A DNA stretch of 5,933 bases from CAYJAD01 sp964372165 (GCA_964372165.1 CAYJPT010000143.1:1-5933); one strand, 5' to 3'; positions 1-5,488 are shown, numbered from the stretch's first letter. Numbers and translations are program-made. The notes: generated by a model not told the origin, from the letters alone.

Positions 1-30
1 GAATTGCGCCTACTCTTGATTTATCGGGTC

Positions 31-49
31 GTGCTGACTTTGTCAGCAC
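31..49. repeat. Perfect 8-bp hairpin (GTGCTGAC / GTCAGCAC)
   Basis: Arms 31-38 and 42-49 are perfectly complementary around a TTT loop. No T-run follows on either strand, so this is not a canonical terminator by itself. It lies just ahead of the terminator hairpin at 54-81 on the plus strand, and about 60 bases beyond the flagellin stop codon on the minus strand. It could therefore be a 3' stabilising structure for flagellin mRNA or part of a two-hairpin terminator region. The dyad is directly seen; the role is inferred. Confidence 0.5.
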
Positions 50-53
50 TCTG

Positions 54-81
54 AACAGGGACAAAATTGCCCCTGTTTTTT
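54..81 (+). terminator. Rho-independent terminator of an off-window plus-strand gene
   Basis: AACAGGG (54-60) pairs with CCCTGTT (71-77) across a 10-base loop, and T runs from 76 to 81. The T-tract is on the plus strand, so it would stop a gene entering from the left and converging on flagellin. Plus-strand frame 1 is open from the window edge to a TGA at 52-54, directly before the stem, so it may be the tail of that gene; 17 codons are too few to identify it. On the minus strand the same hairpin is preceded, not followed, by the run, so it is a poor terminator for flagellin. Confidence 0.6.
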
Positions 82-110
82 ATAAATCCCTTCCCACAAG
101 GATTTTGAAA

Positions 111-998
111 CTAGGAAATTAACTGTAAGGCCATGCGTGGCACAGCATTGGCTTGAGTGAGCATAGCAACTGCAGATTGTGTCAAAATTTGATTTCGTAC
201 AAAATCTGTCATTTCTGTTGCAATGTCAGCGTCAGAGATACGAGACTCTGCAGCCTGCATATTTTCTGATTGCACAGTCAAGTTATTAACAGTTGACTCC
301 AAGCGGTTTTGTAACGCACCTAGGTTTGCCCTAATTTTATCTTTGGAAACAATGGCTTCGTTAACAGCCTTAAGTGCTTTTTGAGCTTGAGCTTGTGTTG
401 AGATGGTGTAGCCATCATTTTCAGCACTACCGGTGCCAAGGCCTAAGGCAGAGGCCGTTGAATCACCAATTTTAATGTAGTAGTAATCCTCAGCCGAATC
501 ATTGGATGTACCAAAGTGAATAAGCATTTTGCCCGTAGACTTTAACTTTGAACCATCATGGGTATCTGAAGATAAACTACCATCAAGTAATTTTACACCG
601 TTAAAGTCAGTTGCGTTAGCAATACGTGTAATTTCCGATGCAATGGCCTGATATTCTGACTCAATCATAAGACGGCTTGTAGAGTCATAAGTACCGGTAG
701 CTGCTTGCTCTGACAGTTCTTTCATACGAATAAGTTGAGTGTCAATTTCGGCAAGAGCGCCATCCGCTGTTTGAATAAGCGAAATTGCATCGTTAGCATT
801 TCGCACACCTTGGTTAAGGGCGGCAATATCGGCACGCATAAGCTCGCGAATAGCAAGACCTGCTGCATCATCGGCTGCACTATTGATACGCAGACCTGTA
901 GACAAACGCTGGGTTGAGGTTTGTAATTTGCCATAATGCTCACCAAGATTATTGGTAACATTAAGGGCCATTAAATTGGTATTTGTTGTTAGCGCCAT
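111..998 (-). CDS. fliC: Flagellin (flagellar filament subunit), 295 aa
   Basis: Structural subunit of the flagellar filament, exported unfolded through the flagellar type III apparatus and polymerised outside the cell. The N-terminal D0/D1 domain covers about residues 1-140, with the hallmark stretch QRLSTGLRINSAADDAAGLA (30-49) and NANDAISLIQTADGAL (67-82). A short variable centre follows at about 150-200, then the C-terminal D1/D0 helices with SRISDADIATEM and a tail ending ALQLIS. There is no signal peptide, as expected. At 295 aa it is a short flagellin with a reduced outer domain. I chose the ATG at 996-998 rather than upstream in-frame starts because MALTTNTNLMALN is the conserved family N-terminus and a strong AAGGAGG (1005-1011) sits 6 bases before it. 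The 89-99 segment (LIRMKELSEQA) resembles the TLR5-recognised D1 motif. The gene appears monocistronic, and its GC is somewhat higher than that of the genes to its right. The copy number of flagellin genes in the genome is unknown, so the symbol is generic. Confidence 0.95.
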   Translation of the reverse strand: MALTTNTNLMALNVTNNLGEHYGKLQTSTQRLSTGLRINSAADDAAGLAIRELMRADIAALNQGVRNANDAISLIQTADGALAEIDTQLIRMKELSEQAATGTYDSTSRLMIESEYQAIASEITRIANATDFNGVKLLDGSLSSDTHDGSKLKSTGKMLIHFGTSNDSAEDYYYIKIGDSTASALGLGTGSAENDGYTISTQAQAQKALKAVNEAIVSKDKIRANLGALQNRLESTVNNLTVQSENMQAAESRISDADIATEMTDFVRNQILTQSAVAMLTQANAVPRMALQLIS

Positions 999-1004
999 GA
1001 CATT

Positions 1005-1011
1005 CCTCCTT
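1005..1011 (-). promoter_or_regulatory. Flagellin ribosome binding site
   Basis: The minus strand reads AAGGAGG here, a near-perfect anti-Shine-Dalgarno match 6 bases before the ATG at 998. This decides the start over the upstream in-frame ATG at 1040, which has no such site and lies in the predicted leader structure. Confidence 0.9.
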
Positions 1012-1026
1012 GAATGACAGACATTT

Positions 1027-1068
1027 AGGCGATGCACCATGCAGTTTCATCCGTGAAACTTATCGCCT
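1027..1068 (-). promoter_or_regulatory. Three-way-junction fold in the flagellin 5' leader
   Basis: An outer stem AGGCGA(T) at 1027-1033 pairs with (A)TCGCCT at 1062-1068. It encloses two perfect hairpins: TGCA-CCA-TGCA (1033-1043) and GTTTCA-TCCG-TGAAAC (1044-1059). Almost every base is paired, with only a few spare at the junction. If transcription starts near 1073, this fold begins about 5 bases from the mRNA 5' end and leaves the ribosome binding site at 1005-1011 single-stranded. That arrangement resembles 5' stem-loops that protect stable, highly translated mRNAs such as ompA. The pairings are seen directly; the stabilising role is inference. Confidence 0.55.
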
Positions 1069-1079
1069 TGGTACAATAA

Positions 1080-1106
1080 CTATCGGCAATTTTTTCCCAC
1101 CTATTA
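1080..1106 (-). promoter_or_regulatory. Sigma-28 (FliA) type promoter of flagellin
   Basis: On the minus strand TAATAGGT (1099-1106) is followed by exactly 11 bases and then GCCGATAG (1080-1087). The enterobacterial FliA consensus is TAAAGTTT, 11 bases, GCCGATAA, so the -10 element matches 7 of 8 positions and the spacing is exact; the -35 matches mainly in TAA. Transcription would start about 1073-1074, giving a 75-base leader. This fits late-class flagellar control of filament genes. The -10 and spacer also form one arm of the long dyad at 1083-1129. Confidence 0.8.
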
Positions 1107-1141
1107 GGGCAGTAGGAAAAAATTGCCGACTTTTTTTTTTT
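1083..1141 (+). terminator. Terminator-like 15-bp perfect dyad with 11-T tail
   Basis: TCGGCAATTTTTTCC (1083-1097) and GGAAAAAATTGCCGA (1115-1129) are perfect reverse complements around a 17-base loop. A run of 11 T (1131-1141) starts one base after the stem. On the plus strand this has the form of a strong intrinsic terminator, although no gene enters it from the left: the sequence there is antisense to flagellin. Possible roles are blocking antisense or readthrough transcription, ending a small antisense RNA, or, read as DNA on the minus strand, a dyad plus an A-tract upstream element serving the sigma-28 promoter embedded in it. Confidence 0.55.
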
Positions 1142-1317
1142 GCAGTATATATTTTTTTGCATATGGTATTTAAAAATCAAGACTCCTGCACAATTCATTG
1201 TGCAGAGGATTTTGTAGCGTTGACTCTTGTTAAACCAAGAATAGGCATAGCTTTGCTTTGCTGTTAGAAGAGATCCAACGGGCGGTTGCACCGTTTACAT
1301 TCGGTGAGTTTGCAAGT
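1142..1317. other. Non-coding intergenic stretch with small dyads
   Basis: No credible gene is seen here. The open frames that cross it have no ribosome binding site and run through the hairpins on either side. It holds a T-rich patch (1151-1158), the palindrome at 1186-1205 (listed separately) and a 5-bp stem CACCG (1289-1293) / CGGTG (1302-1306). A TTGACT at 1220-1225 looks like a -35 box, but no matching -10 lies 16-18 bases downstream, so I do not call a promoter. Confidence 0.6.
1186..1205. repeat. Near-perfect palindrome CTGCACAAT-TC-ATTGTGCAG
   Basis: Nine-base arms (1186-1194 and 1197-1205) are perfectly complementary around TC; as RNA it would be an 8-bp stem with a TTCA loop. No T-run follows on either strand. 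The symmetry fits a dimeric repressor or activator operator as well as an RNA hairpin. It lies about 80 bases upstream of the flagellin -35 and about 410 bases before panB. The target gene and protein are unknown. Confidence 0.55.
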
Positions 1318-1436
1318 CTTAAGGAAATGCTGATTTATTCTGCAAGCAGAATAAATCAGAAAGGCACACTGCCTACTTTGTAAGGAAACGCACAATATGT
1401 TTTTTGAATTGTTGATTAAATCAGCGTTTCCTTAAG
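1318..1436. mobile_element. MITE-like element, 119 bp, with 20-bp terminal inverted repeats
   Basis: The left end (1318-1337, beginning CTTAAGGAAATGCTG) and right end (1417-1436, ending CAGCGTTTCCTTAAG) are inverted repeats of 20 bases with one mismatch. Inside are a 14-base-arm hairpin (1330-1343 / 1346-1359), a 5-bp hairpin AGGCA-CAC-TGCCT (1362-1374), and an internal TAAGGAAACGC (1381-1391) that repeats the left end and can pair perfectly with 1424-1434. No transposase reading frame fits. If the outer TTAA is the target duplication, the termini begin GGAAAyGCTGATTTA; a YTAR target and GG-starting ends are typical of the IS5 group, which would make it a non-autonomous IS5-like derivative. 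A structured intergenic RNA or REP-type repeat is the alternative. Family assignment is inference. Confidence 0.5.
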
Positions 1437-1616
1437 TAAATCGAGAGTAAAATGATTGATTTTTATGTATTTTAATGCCTGCTCTAAAATTTTTTGTTTT
1501 GCAAATATATTTTGCAAACTTGGTAAAAAATTACTTAAAAAATAATTGTGCAGGGCTTTTATTTATGACATATCATGAGCATAATTTTTTAAACTTTTAG
1601 TTATAAAGGACATATT
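1437..1616 (+). promoter_or_regulatory. AT-rich leader/promoter region of the panB operon
   Basis: This strongly AT-rich stretch must contain the promoter of the panB-kinase-murI operon unless transcription comes from further left. Candidate boxes are weak: TTGCAA (1512-1517) with TTAAAA 17 bases later, or CATAAT (1580-1585) without a convincing -35. Two copies of TTTTGCAAA (1497-1505 and 1510-1518), 13 bases apart, could be regulator half-sites. No riboswitch fold was recognised. Assignment of a specific promoter is not supported. Confidence 0.35.
1497..1518. repeat. Tandem TTTTGCAAA repeat upstream of panB
   Basis: TTTTGCAAA occurs at 1497-1505 and again at 1510-1518. Each contains the palindrome TTTGCAAA, so the pair is both a direct repeat and a dyad. 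It lies about 100 bases before the panB start codon, where an operator would be expected, but in such AT-rich DNA a chance origin is possible. Confidence 0.35.
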
Positions 1617-2489
1617 ATGTCGACCCAAAAAATTCAAAGTTCACTTACCAGCATGCATATTCAAAACGCTAAAGGCAATGAACCATTAGTAATGATAACA
1701 GCTTATGACTATCCCTCTGCTTTACTGGCTGATGCTGCAGGAGTTGATATAATTTTAGTAGGTGATTCACTTGGTATGACAATGCTTGGACATAATGATA
1801 CCTTAGCAGTAAGTTTAGATGCCATGATTCATCATACTAAGGCTGTTAGTGCAGCGCAAACAAAGGCATTGATAGTTTGCGATATGCCCTTTTTAACTTA
1901 TGAGGATAGTGTACAAAGTGCCCTTTGCAATGCAGGAAAAATTATGGCACAAGGTGGCGCACGTAGTGTAAAGCTTGAAGGCGGAATTAATATTATAACG
2001 CAAGTAAAAGCCTTAGTACAAGCTGGTATTCCGGTTATGGGGCATTTAGGACTAACTCCACAGCGTGTTGCAACACTTGGCGGATATAAAATTCAAGGCC
2101 GTACTGCCAACGCGGCTCATGCACTACTTGAGGAAGCATTGGCACTTGAGGTGGCGGGTTGCTTTTCTATAGTGCTTGAATGTGTGCCGGAAGAAGTTGC
2201 AACACTTATTACAAAAAGTCTTTCTATACCAACCATTGGCATCGGAGCAGGTGCTACCTGCGATGGACAAGTACTAGTATGGCATGACTTATTAGGCATT
2301 AATACTGGACATACTCCAAAATTTGTTAAAAAATATGCACAACTAGGTGACAATATTATTAAAGCTATACAAAGCTATGCCAAGGATGTACGTAAGCGTG
2401 ACTTTCCGCAAGCTGAACATACAACATATTTAAGTGATAGCGAAAAACATGATTTAATAAACATAGTTAAGGATTTAAAGCAAATATGA
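1617..2489 (+). CDS. panB: 3-methyl-2-oxobutanoate hydroxymethyltransferase (ketopantoate synthesis), 290 aa
   Basis: Cytoplasmic TIM-barrel enzyme that adds a hydroxymethyl group from 5,10-methylenetetrahydrofolate to 2-oxoisovalerate, making ketopantoate, the first committed step to pantothenate and coenzyme A. Family blocks are present in order: MITAYDYPSALLADAAGVD (26-44), VGDSLG with metal-ligand Asp50, CDMPF with Asp89, SVKLEGG with Glu121, GHLGLTPQRV (142-151) followed by GGYKIQGR, LECVP with the catalytic-type Glu188, and TIGIGAGATCDGQVLV. The length is slightly above the usual ~265, with about a dozen extra residues before the first conserved block. The ATG at 1617 follows AAAGGA (1605-1610) by 6 bases. 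The stop overlaps the next start (ATGA), so translation is probably coupled. panC and panD are not in the window; the rest of the pathway must be elsewhere. Intact, no missing key residue. Confidence 0.96.
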   Translation: MSTQKIQSSLTSMHIQNAKGNEPLVMITAYDYPSALLADAAGVDIILVGDSLGMTMLGHNDTLAVSLDAMIHHTKAVSAAQTKALIVCDMPFLTYEDSVQSALCNAGKIMAQGGARSVKLEGGINIITQVKALVQAGIPVMGHLGLTPQRVATLGGYKIQGRTANAAHALLEEALALEVAGCFSIVLECVPEEVATLITKSLSIPTIGIGAGATCDGQVLVWHDLLGINTGHTPKFVKKYAQLGDNIIKAIQSYAKDVRKRDFPQAEHTTYLSDSEKHDLINIVKDLKQI

Positions 2490-3367
2490 AACACCCAGTA
2501 CCACGTGTTGCAGCCATTCATGACCTTTCAGGCTTTGGACGTACTTCTCTTACAGTAGTTATGCCCATACTTTCAGTTATGGGCATTCAGGTTTGCCCTA
2601 TGCCAACAGCAGTGCTGTCTACACATACAACTGAATTTACAGATTTCTCTTTTCATGACTTGGTGGATGAGATGCCAAAATTTTTACAGCATTGGCGTAA
2701 GCTTGGCCTAAGTTTTGATGGTATATACTCAGGCTTTTTAGGCTCACCACGTCAAATGGATGTGGTAGAAGATACCATTAAATACTGCAAAGCTAAGGAC
2801 GGCCTTGCTGTGATTGACCCTGTGCTTGGAGATAATGGAAAACTTGACCCAACCATGACTGAAGACATGGTTGAGCGTATGCGTACCTTGGTGACTCATG
2901 CCGATTGTATTACTCCAAATCATTCTGAATCTTGCTGGCTACTTAATATTCCATATACCCAAAATATTACCATACAAGAAGTGCGTGAGCGTTTAGTAAA
3001 ACTTACACAAATGGGACCTAAGGTTGCAGTCATAACCAGTGCCCCCATAGCTACACGCAAAGGATTTACATCTGTAGTTGCATACCATGCAGAACAACAA
3101 CGCTTTTGGAGGGTAGATTGCCCTTACATTCCGGCTTTTTACCCAGGAACTGGTGATTGTTTTGCTTCAGTTTTAACAGGCAGTTTGTTGCTTGGTGACT
3201 CGTTGCCATTAGCTATGGATAGAGCAGTGCAATTTGTAAGTATTGGTATACGGGCAACTTTTGGGCATAATATGCCAAATCGTGAGGGCATTTTGCTTGA
3301 ACGAGTCTTAGATAATTTACGCACCCCCGTCACAGCCGCTAGTTATGAATTGTTAGAGGACGTTTAG
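2486..3367 (+). CDS. pdxY: Pyridoxamine/pyridoxal kinase (PfkB-like ribokinase superfamily), 293 aa
   Basis: Probable cytoplasmic ATP-dependent kinase that phosphorylates pyridoxamine or pyridoxal at the 5' hydroxyl, salvaging vitamin B6 to PLP or PMP. The sequence fits the family called pyridoxamine kinase: IHDLSGFGRTSLTVVMPILS (11-30), TAVLSTHTTEF, IDPVLGDNGK with Asp111, ITPNHSE, and the anion-hole/catalytic motif YPGTGDCFASVLTG with Asp224 as the expected catalytic base. The HDLSGFGR...STHT form differs from E. coli PdxY/PdxK (which I recall as S..VVFGHAGNS...SNHTQY) and is the form I associate with clostridial homologues, so the symbol is approximate. It starts at the ATG overlapping the panB stop by 4 bases and ends one base before murI, so it is mid-operon. 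A related hydroxymethylpyrimidine kinase (ThiD) is less likely, because the N-terminal pattern favours B6 kinases. Confidence 0.85.
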   Translation: MKHPVPRVAAIHDLSGFGRTSLTVVMPILSVMGIQVCPMPTAVLSTHTTEFTDFSFHDLVDEMPKFLQHWRKLGLSFDGIYSGFLGSPRQMDVVEDTIKYCKAKDGLAVIDPVLGDNGKLDPTMTEDMVERMRTLVTHADCITPNHSESCWLLNIPYTQNITIQEVRERLVKLTQMGPKVAVITSAPIATRKGFTSVVAYHAEQQRFWRVDCPYIPAFYPGTGDCFASVLTGSLLLGDSLPLAMDRAVQFVSIGIRATFGHNMPNREGILLERVLDNLRTPVTAASYELLEDV

Positions 3368-3368
3368 C

Positions 3369-4190
3369 ATGTTACATTCAAGCCTGCCTATAGGTATTTT
3401 TGATTCAGGTGTTGGAGGACTTACAGTATTTAAGGCTATACACAATACCTTGCCACAAGAAAATCTCATTTACCTTGGCGATACAGCAAGACTTCCCTAT
3501 GGTACAAAGAGTAAAGAAACCGTATCTAGCTACGCACTTCAAGCTGCAGCTAAATTAGTAGATCGTGGCATTAAAATGTTAGTTATTGCCTGCAACACAG
3601 CAACAGCAGCAGCTTTACCGGCTTTGAGACAAAAATTTTCTCATCTTCCAATTCTTGGTGTAATTGAACCGGGAGCAATGGCAGCTGTAGCAACTACACA
3701 AAATGGGCATATTGCTGTCATAGGCACTGAGGGCACTATACAAGGGCTTGCTTATCAGAAAGCTATAGCTTTATTGCGCCCCAATATAAACGTAATAGGG
3801 CAAGCTTGTACTCTATTTGTACCTTTGGCTGAAGAAGGTTGGATAGATGGACCATTGGTTGAAGGTGTAGCCGCACGCTACCTTAATCATATTTTCAATA
3901 AAGAAAAAACTCAGCAACCAGATACATTATTGTTAGGCTGTACACACTTTCCGCCTTTACGTGCGGCTTTAAAAGCTGTGGTGGGTGAACATGTTTTTTT
4001 AGTAGATTCAGCAGAAACTACTGCCAAAGCTGTATATGACGAATTGAAGAATCTAAACATGCTAAATGATAACAACTCTGGTCAATGTCATTTCATTACT
4101 ACAGACGATAGCACACGCTTTGCCCGTGTGGGTAGCCTTTTTCTTGGTAATAAGCTTGAAAAAAACATGGTTGAGCATATGGATTTATAA
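3369..4190 (+). CDS. murI: Glutamate racemase, 273 aa
   Basis: PLP-independent cytoplasmic racemase that interconverts L- and D-glutamate, supplying the D-glutamate that MurD adds to peptidoglycan precursors. Signature blocks: IGIFDSGVGGLTV (8-20) with Asp12, YLGDTARLPYGTKS (35-48), VIACNTATAAA with catalytic Cys75, GVIEPG, and LLLGCTHFP with the second catalytic Cys191 and the neighbouring His193. Both cysteines required for the two-base mechanism are present and the length is typical, so it should be active. The ATG at 3369 is one base past the kinase stop and is served by AGAGGA (3355-3360), 8 bases upstream inside the kinase coding end. It is the last gene of the panB operon; a weak terminator follows at about 4224-4241. 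Confidence 0.96.
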   Translation: MLHSSLPIGIFDSGVGGLTVFKAIHNTLPQENLIYLGDTARLPYGTKSKETVSSYALQAAAKLVDRGIKMLVIACNTATAAALPALRQKFSHLPILGVIEPGAMAAVATTQNGHIAVIGTEGTIQGLAYQKAIALLRPNINVIGQACTLFVPLAEEGWIDGPLVEGVAARYLNHIFNKEKTQQPDTLLLGCTHFPPLRAALKAVVGEHVFLVDSAETTAKAVYDELKNLNMLNDNNSGQCHFITTDDSTRFARVGSLFLGNKLEKNMVEHMDL

Positions 4191-4223
4191 TTAATTCAAA
4201 TTCTAATAAGAAATATTATTTAT

Positions 4224-4241
4224 ACCCAATTAGGGTTTTTT
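4224..4241 (+). terminator. Weak rho-independent terminator after murI
   Basis: ACCC (4224-4227) pairs with GGGT (4233-4236) around AATTA, and T runs from 4236 to 4241. The stem is only 4 bp, so termination is probably partial and the aminotransferase gene 30 bases on may share the transcript. No clear separate promoter is seen between it and 4273. Confidence 0.4.
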
Positions 4242-4272
4242 ATAACATGTAACTTAAAAAAGGTTGTTAATA

Positions 4273-5355
4273 ATGACTTATACACCAATACCTATGATAC
4301 CAGGACCAGTACGAGTACCAAACTACATACGAGAGGTGCTTGCACGTGATTATGGCTCAGGTCAATATGAAGAAGACTTCTTGCCACTGTACCAATCTAC
4401 AAGCCTGTTATTGGCTCAATGCATGGGTACTCAACATGATGTAGTCATTATGACGGGTGAAGGCATGCTGGCTTTGTGGGCAGGGTTAAAAAGTTGTCTT
4501 AAGCCCAAGGATAGGGTTTTAGCCATCTCCACAGGAGTGTTTGGAGAAGGTATAGGGCAGATGGCAGCCGGTCTTGGCTGTGATGTGCGCACTATTAGCT
4601 ATCCCTTTAATTCTACTGTTAACAATCTTGAAGAAATTGAAGCAGCTATAGCAGATTTTAAACCACACATGATTACTGCTGTACATTGCGAAACACCATC
4701 TGGCACGCTTAATCCCCTTGATGGAATTGGACAATTAAAAAAGAAATATGATGTACCACTTTTCTATGTCGATGCTGTATCAAGCCTTGGTGGTACTCCC
4801 GTACTCATGGATGATTGGCACATTGATTTACTGCTTGGGGCAAGTCAAAAATGTTTCTCTGCTCCACCTAATTTATGTTTTTTAGGCATTAGCCCAAAGG
4901 CATGGGAAATAATAAACCACGTAAACTATCAAGGCTATGATGCATTACAACCTTGGCAAAATGTGCAAAGTGATGGTATATGCCCATACACACCATATTG
5001 GGGTGGGGTGGCAGCACTACATACATCAATTCAATACCTTTTAGAAGAAGGGCTTGATAATGTTTTTGCAAGACACAATGCAGCTGCGCAATGCTGTCGC
5101 CACGGCCTACAACAGCTTGGCATAAAATTATGGGCTGATACTAATGCCATACCATCACCCACAGTTACCACGGCTCATATCCCACCTAGCTTTACCTGGG
5201 AAACCTGGCAAAAAGCGTTGCAAGATTATGGCCTCATAGTGGGGTATGGCTTTGGACCACTTGCAGGTAAGGTTTTTCGACTAGGACATATGGGAAGTCA
5301 AGCAAAATTGACACTTATTAATCAAGCACTTGAAATTATTAAAAAAAATCTATAA
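4273..5355 (+). CDS. Class V PLP-dependent aminotransferase (alanine-glyoxylate / serine-pyruvate type), 360 aa
   Basis: Fold-type I PLP enzyme of the alanine-glyoxylate/serine-glyoxylate aminotransferase family, cytoplasmic, presumably moving an amino group between an amino acid and a 2-oxo acid. Visible features: N-terminal PMIPGPVRVP (7-16), the typical opening of this family; GEGMLALWAGL in the PLP phosphate region; HCETPSGTLNPLDGI; FYVDAVSSLGG with Asp167, expected to bind the pyridine nitrogen; LLLGASQKCFSAPP with Lys193 as the Schiff-base lysine; and VFRLGHMG with Arg336, expected to bind the substrate carboxylate. I start at the ATG 4273, 9 bases after AAAAAGG (4257-4263); an in-frame TTG at 4264 directly abuts that site and is unlikely. 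The upstream kinase helps provide its cofactor. Exact substrates (alanine, serine, glyoxylate, phosphonate-type) cannot be told from sequence, so no symbol is given. Confidence 0.9.
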   Translation: MTYTPIPMIPGPVRVPNYIREVLARDYGSGQYEEDFLPLYQSTSLLLAQCMGTQHDVVIMTGEGMLALWAGLKSCLKPKDRVLAISTGVFGEGIGQMAAGLGCDVRTISYPFNSTVNNLEEIEAAIADFKPHMITAVHCETPSGTLNPLDGIGQLKKKYDVPLFYVDAVSSLGGTPVLMDDWHIDLLLGASQKCFSAPPNLCFLGISPKAWEIINHVNYQGYDALQPWQNVQSDGICPYTPYWGGVAALHTSIQYLLEEGLDNVFARHNAAAQCCRHGLQQLGIKLWADTNAIPSPTVTTAHIPPSFTWETWQKALQDYGLIVGYGFGPLAGKVFRLGHMGSQAKLTLINQALEIIKKNL

Positions 5356-5401
5356 CATTTGATGAAGAGAAAAAAATTATTAAAAAAAAATCAGTTTCAT
5401 G

Positions 5402-5429
5402 TTGACAAAAGTGGCTTTTTTTCTCTAAT
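5402..5429 (+). promoter_or_regulatory. Sigma-70 promoter of the HU gene
   Basis: A perfect TTGACA (5402-5407), a 16-base spacer and TCTAAT (5424-5429, five of six matches to TATAAT) form a strong housekeeping promoter. The start would be about 5436, giving a leader of roughly 50 bases before the HU ATG. The right arm of an A/T-rich inverted repeat, AGAGA7 (5366-5376) with T7CTCT (5416-5426), covers the -10. Strong promoters are expected for HU genes. Confidence 0.75.
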
Positions 5430-5488
5430 AGATTGATTGCGCTGTTTCTACAGCTCAAAATACCCAAACTTTTTTTGGAGAGATAATC

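Noticed and set aside
3..121. Plus-strand frame 3, open from the window edge to a TAA at 119-121
   Set aside because: It would run through the terminator hairpin and its T-tract and end inside the flagellin gene; no recognisable domain is visible.
138..152. Sigma-54-like site TGGCAC-N5-TGGC on the plus strand
   Set aside because: It matches 9 of 10 consensus positions with correct GG-GC spacing, but it lies antisense within the flagellin C-terminal coding region and no gene follows on the plus strand; a chance match is likely.
1220..1248. TTGACT as a -35 box of a plus-strand promoter
   Set aside because: The sequences 16-18 bases downstream (TAGGCA, AGGCAT) are poor -10 boxes and no gene follows for almost 400 bases.
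1010..1267. Open frame of 85 codons on the plus strand and an 88-codon minus-strand frame over 1025-1291
   Set aside because: Neither has a ribosome binding site, both run through the leader fold, the terminator-like dyad and the homopolymer, and the translations (poly-Phe or poly-Lys across the T-run) look non-coding.
1327..1383. 18-codon frame starting ATG inside the MITE-like element
   Set aside because: AAGG is too close to the ATG to act as a ribosome binding site, and the frame is dictated by the hairpin arms.
1318..1436. CRISPR array
   Set aside because: The repeated TAAGGAAAyGC units are few, unevenly spaced and in opposite orientations, which fits inverted terminal repeats rather than direct repeats with spacers.
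5366..5426. AGAGA7 / T7CTCT inverted repeat as terminator of the aminotransferase gene
   Set aside because: The arms are low-complexity A/T runs separated by 39 bases, and the right arm lies on the HU promoter -10; it is more simply explained by base composition.
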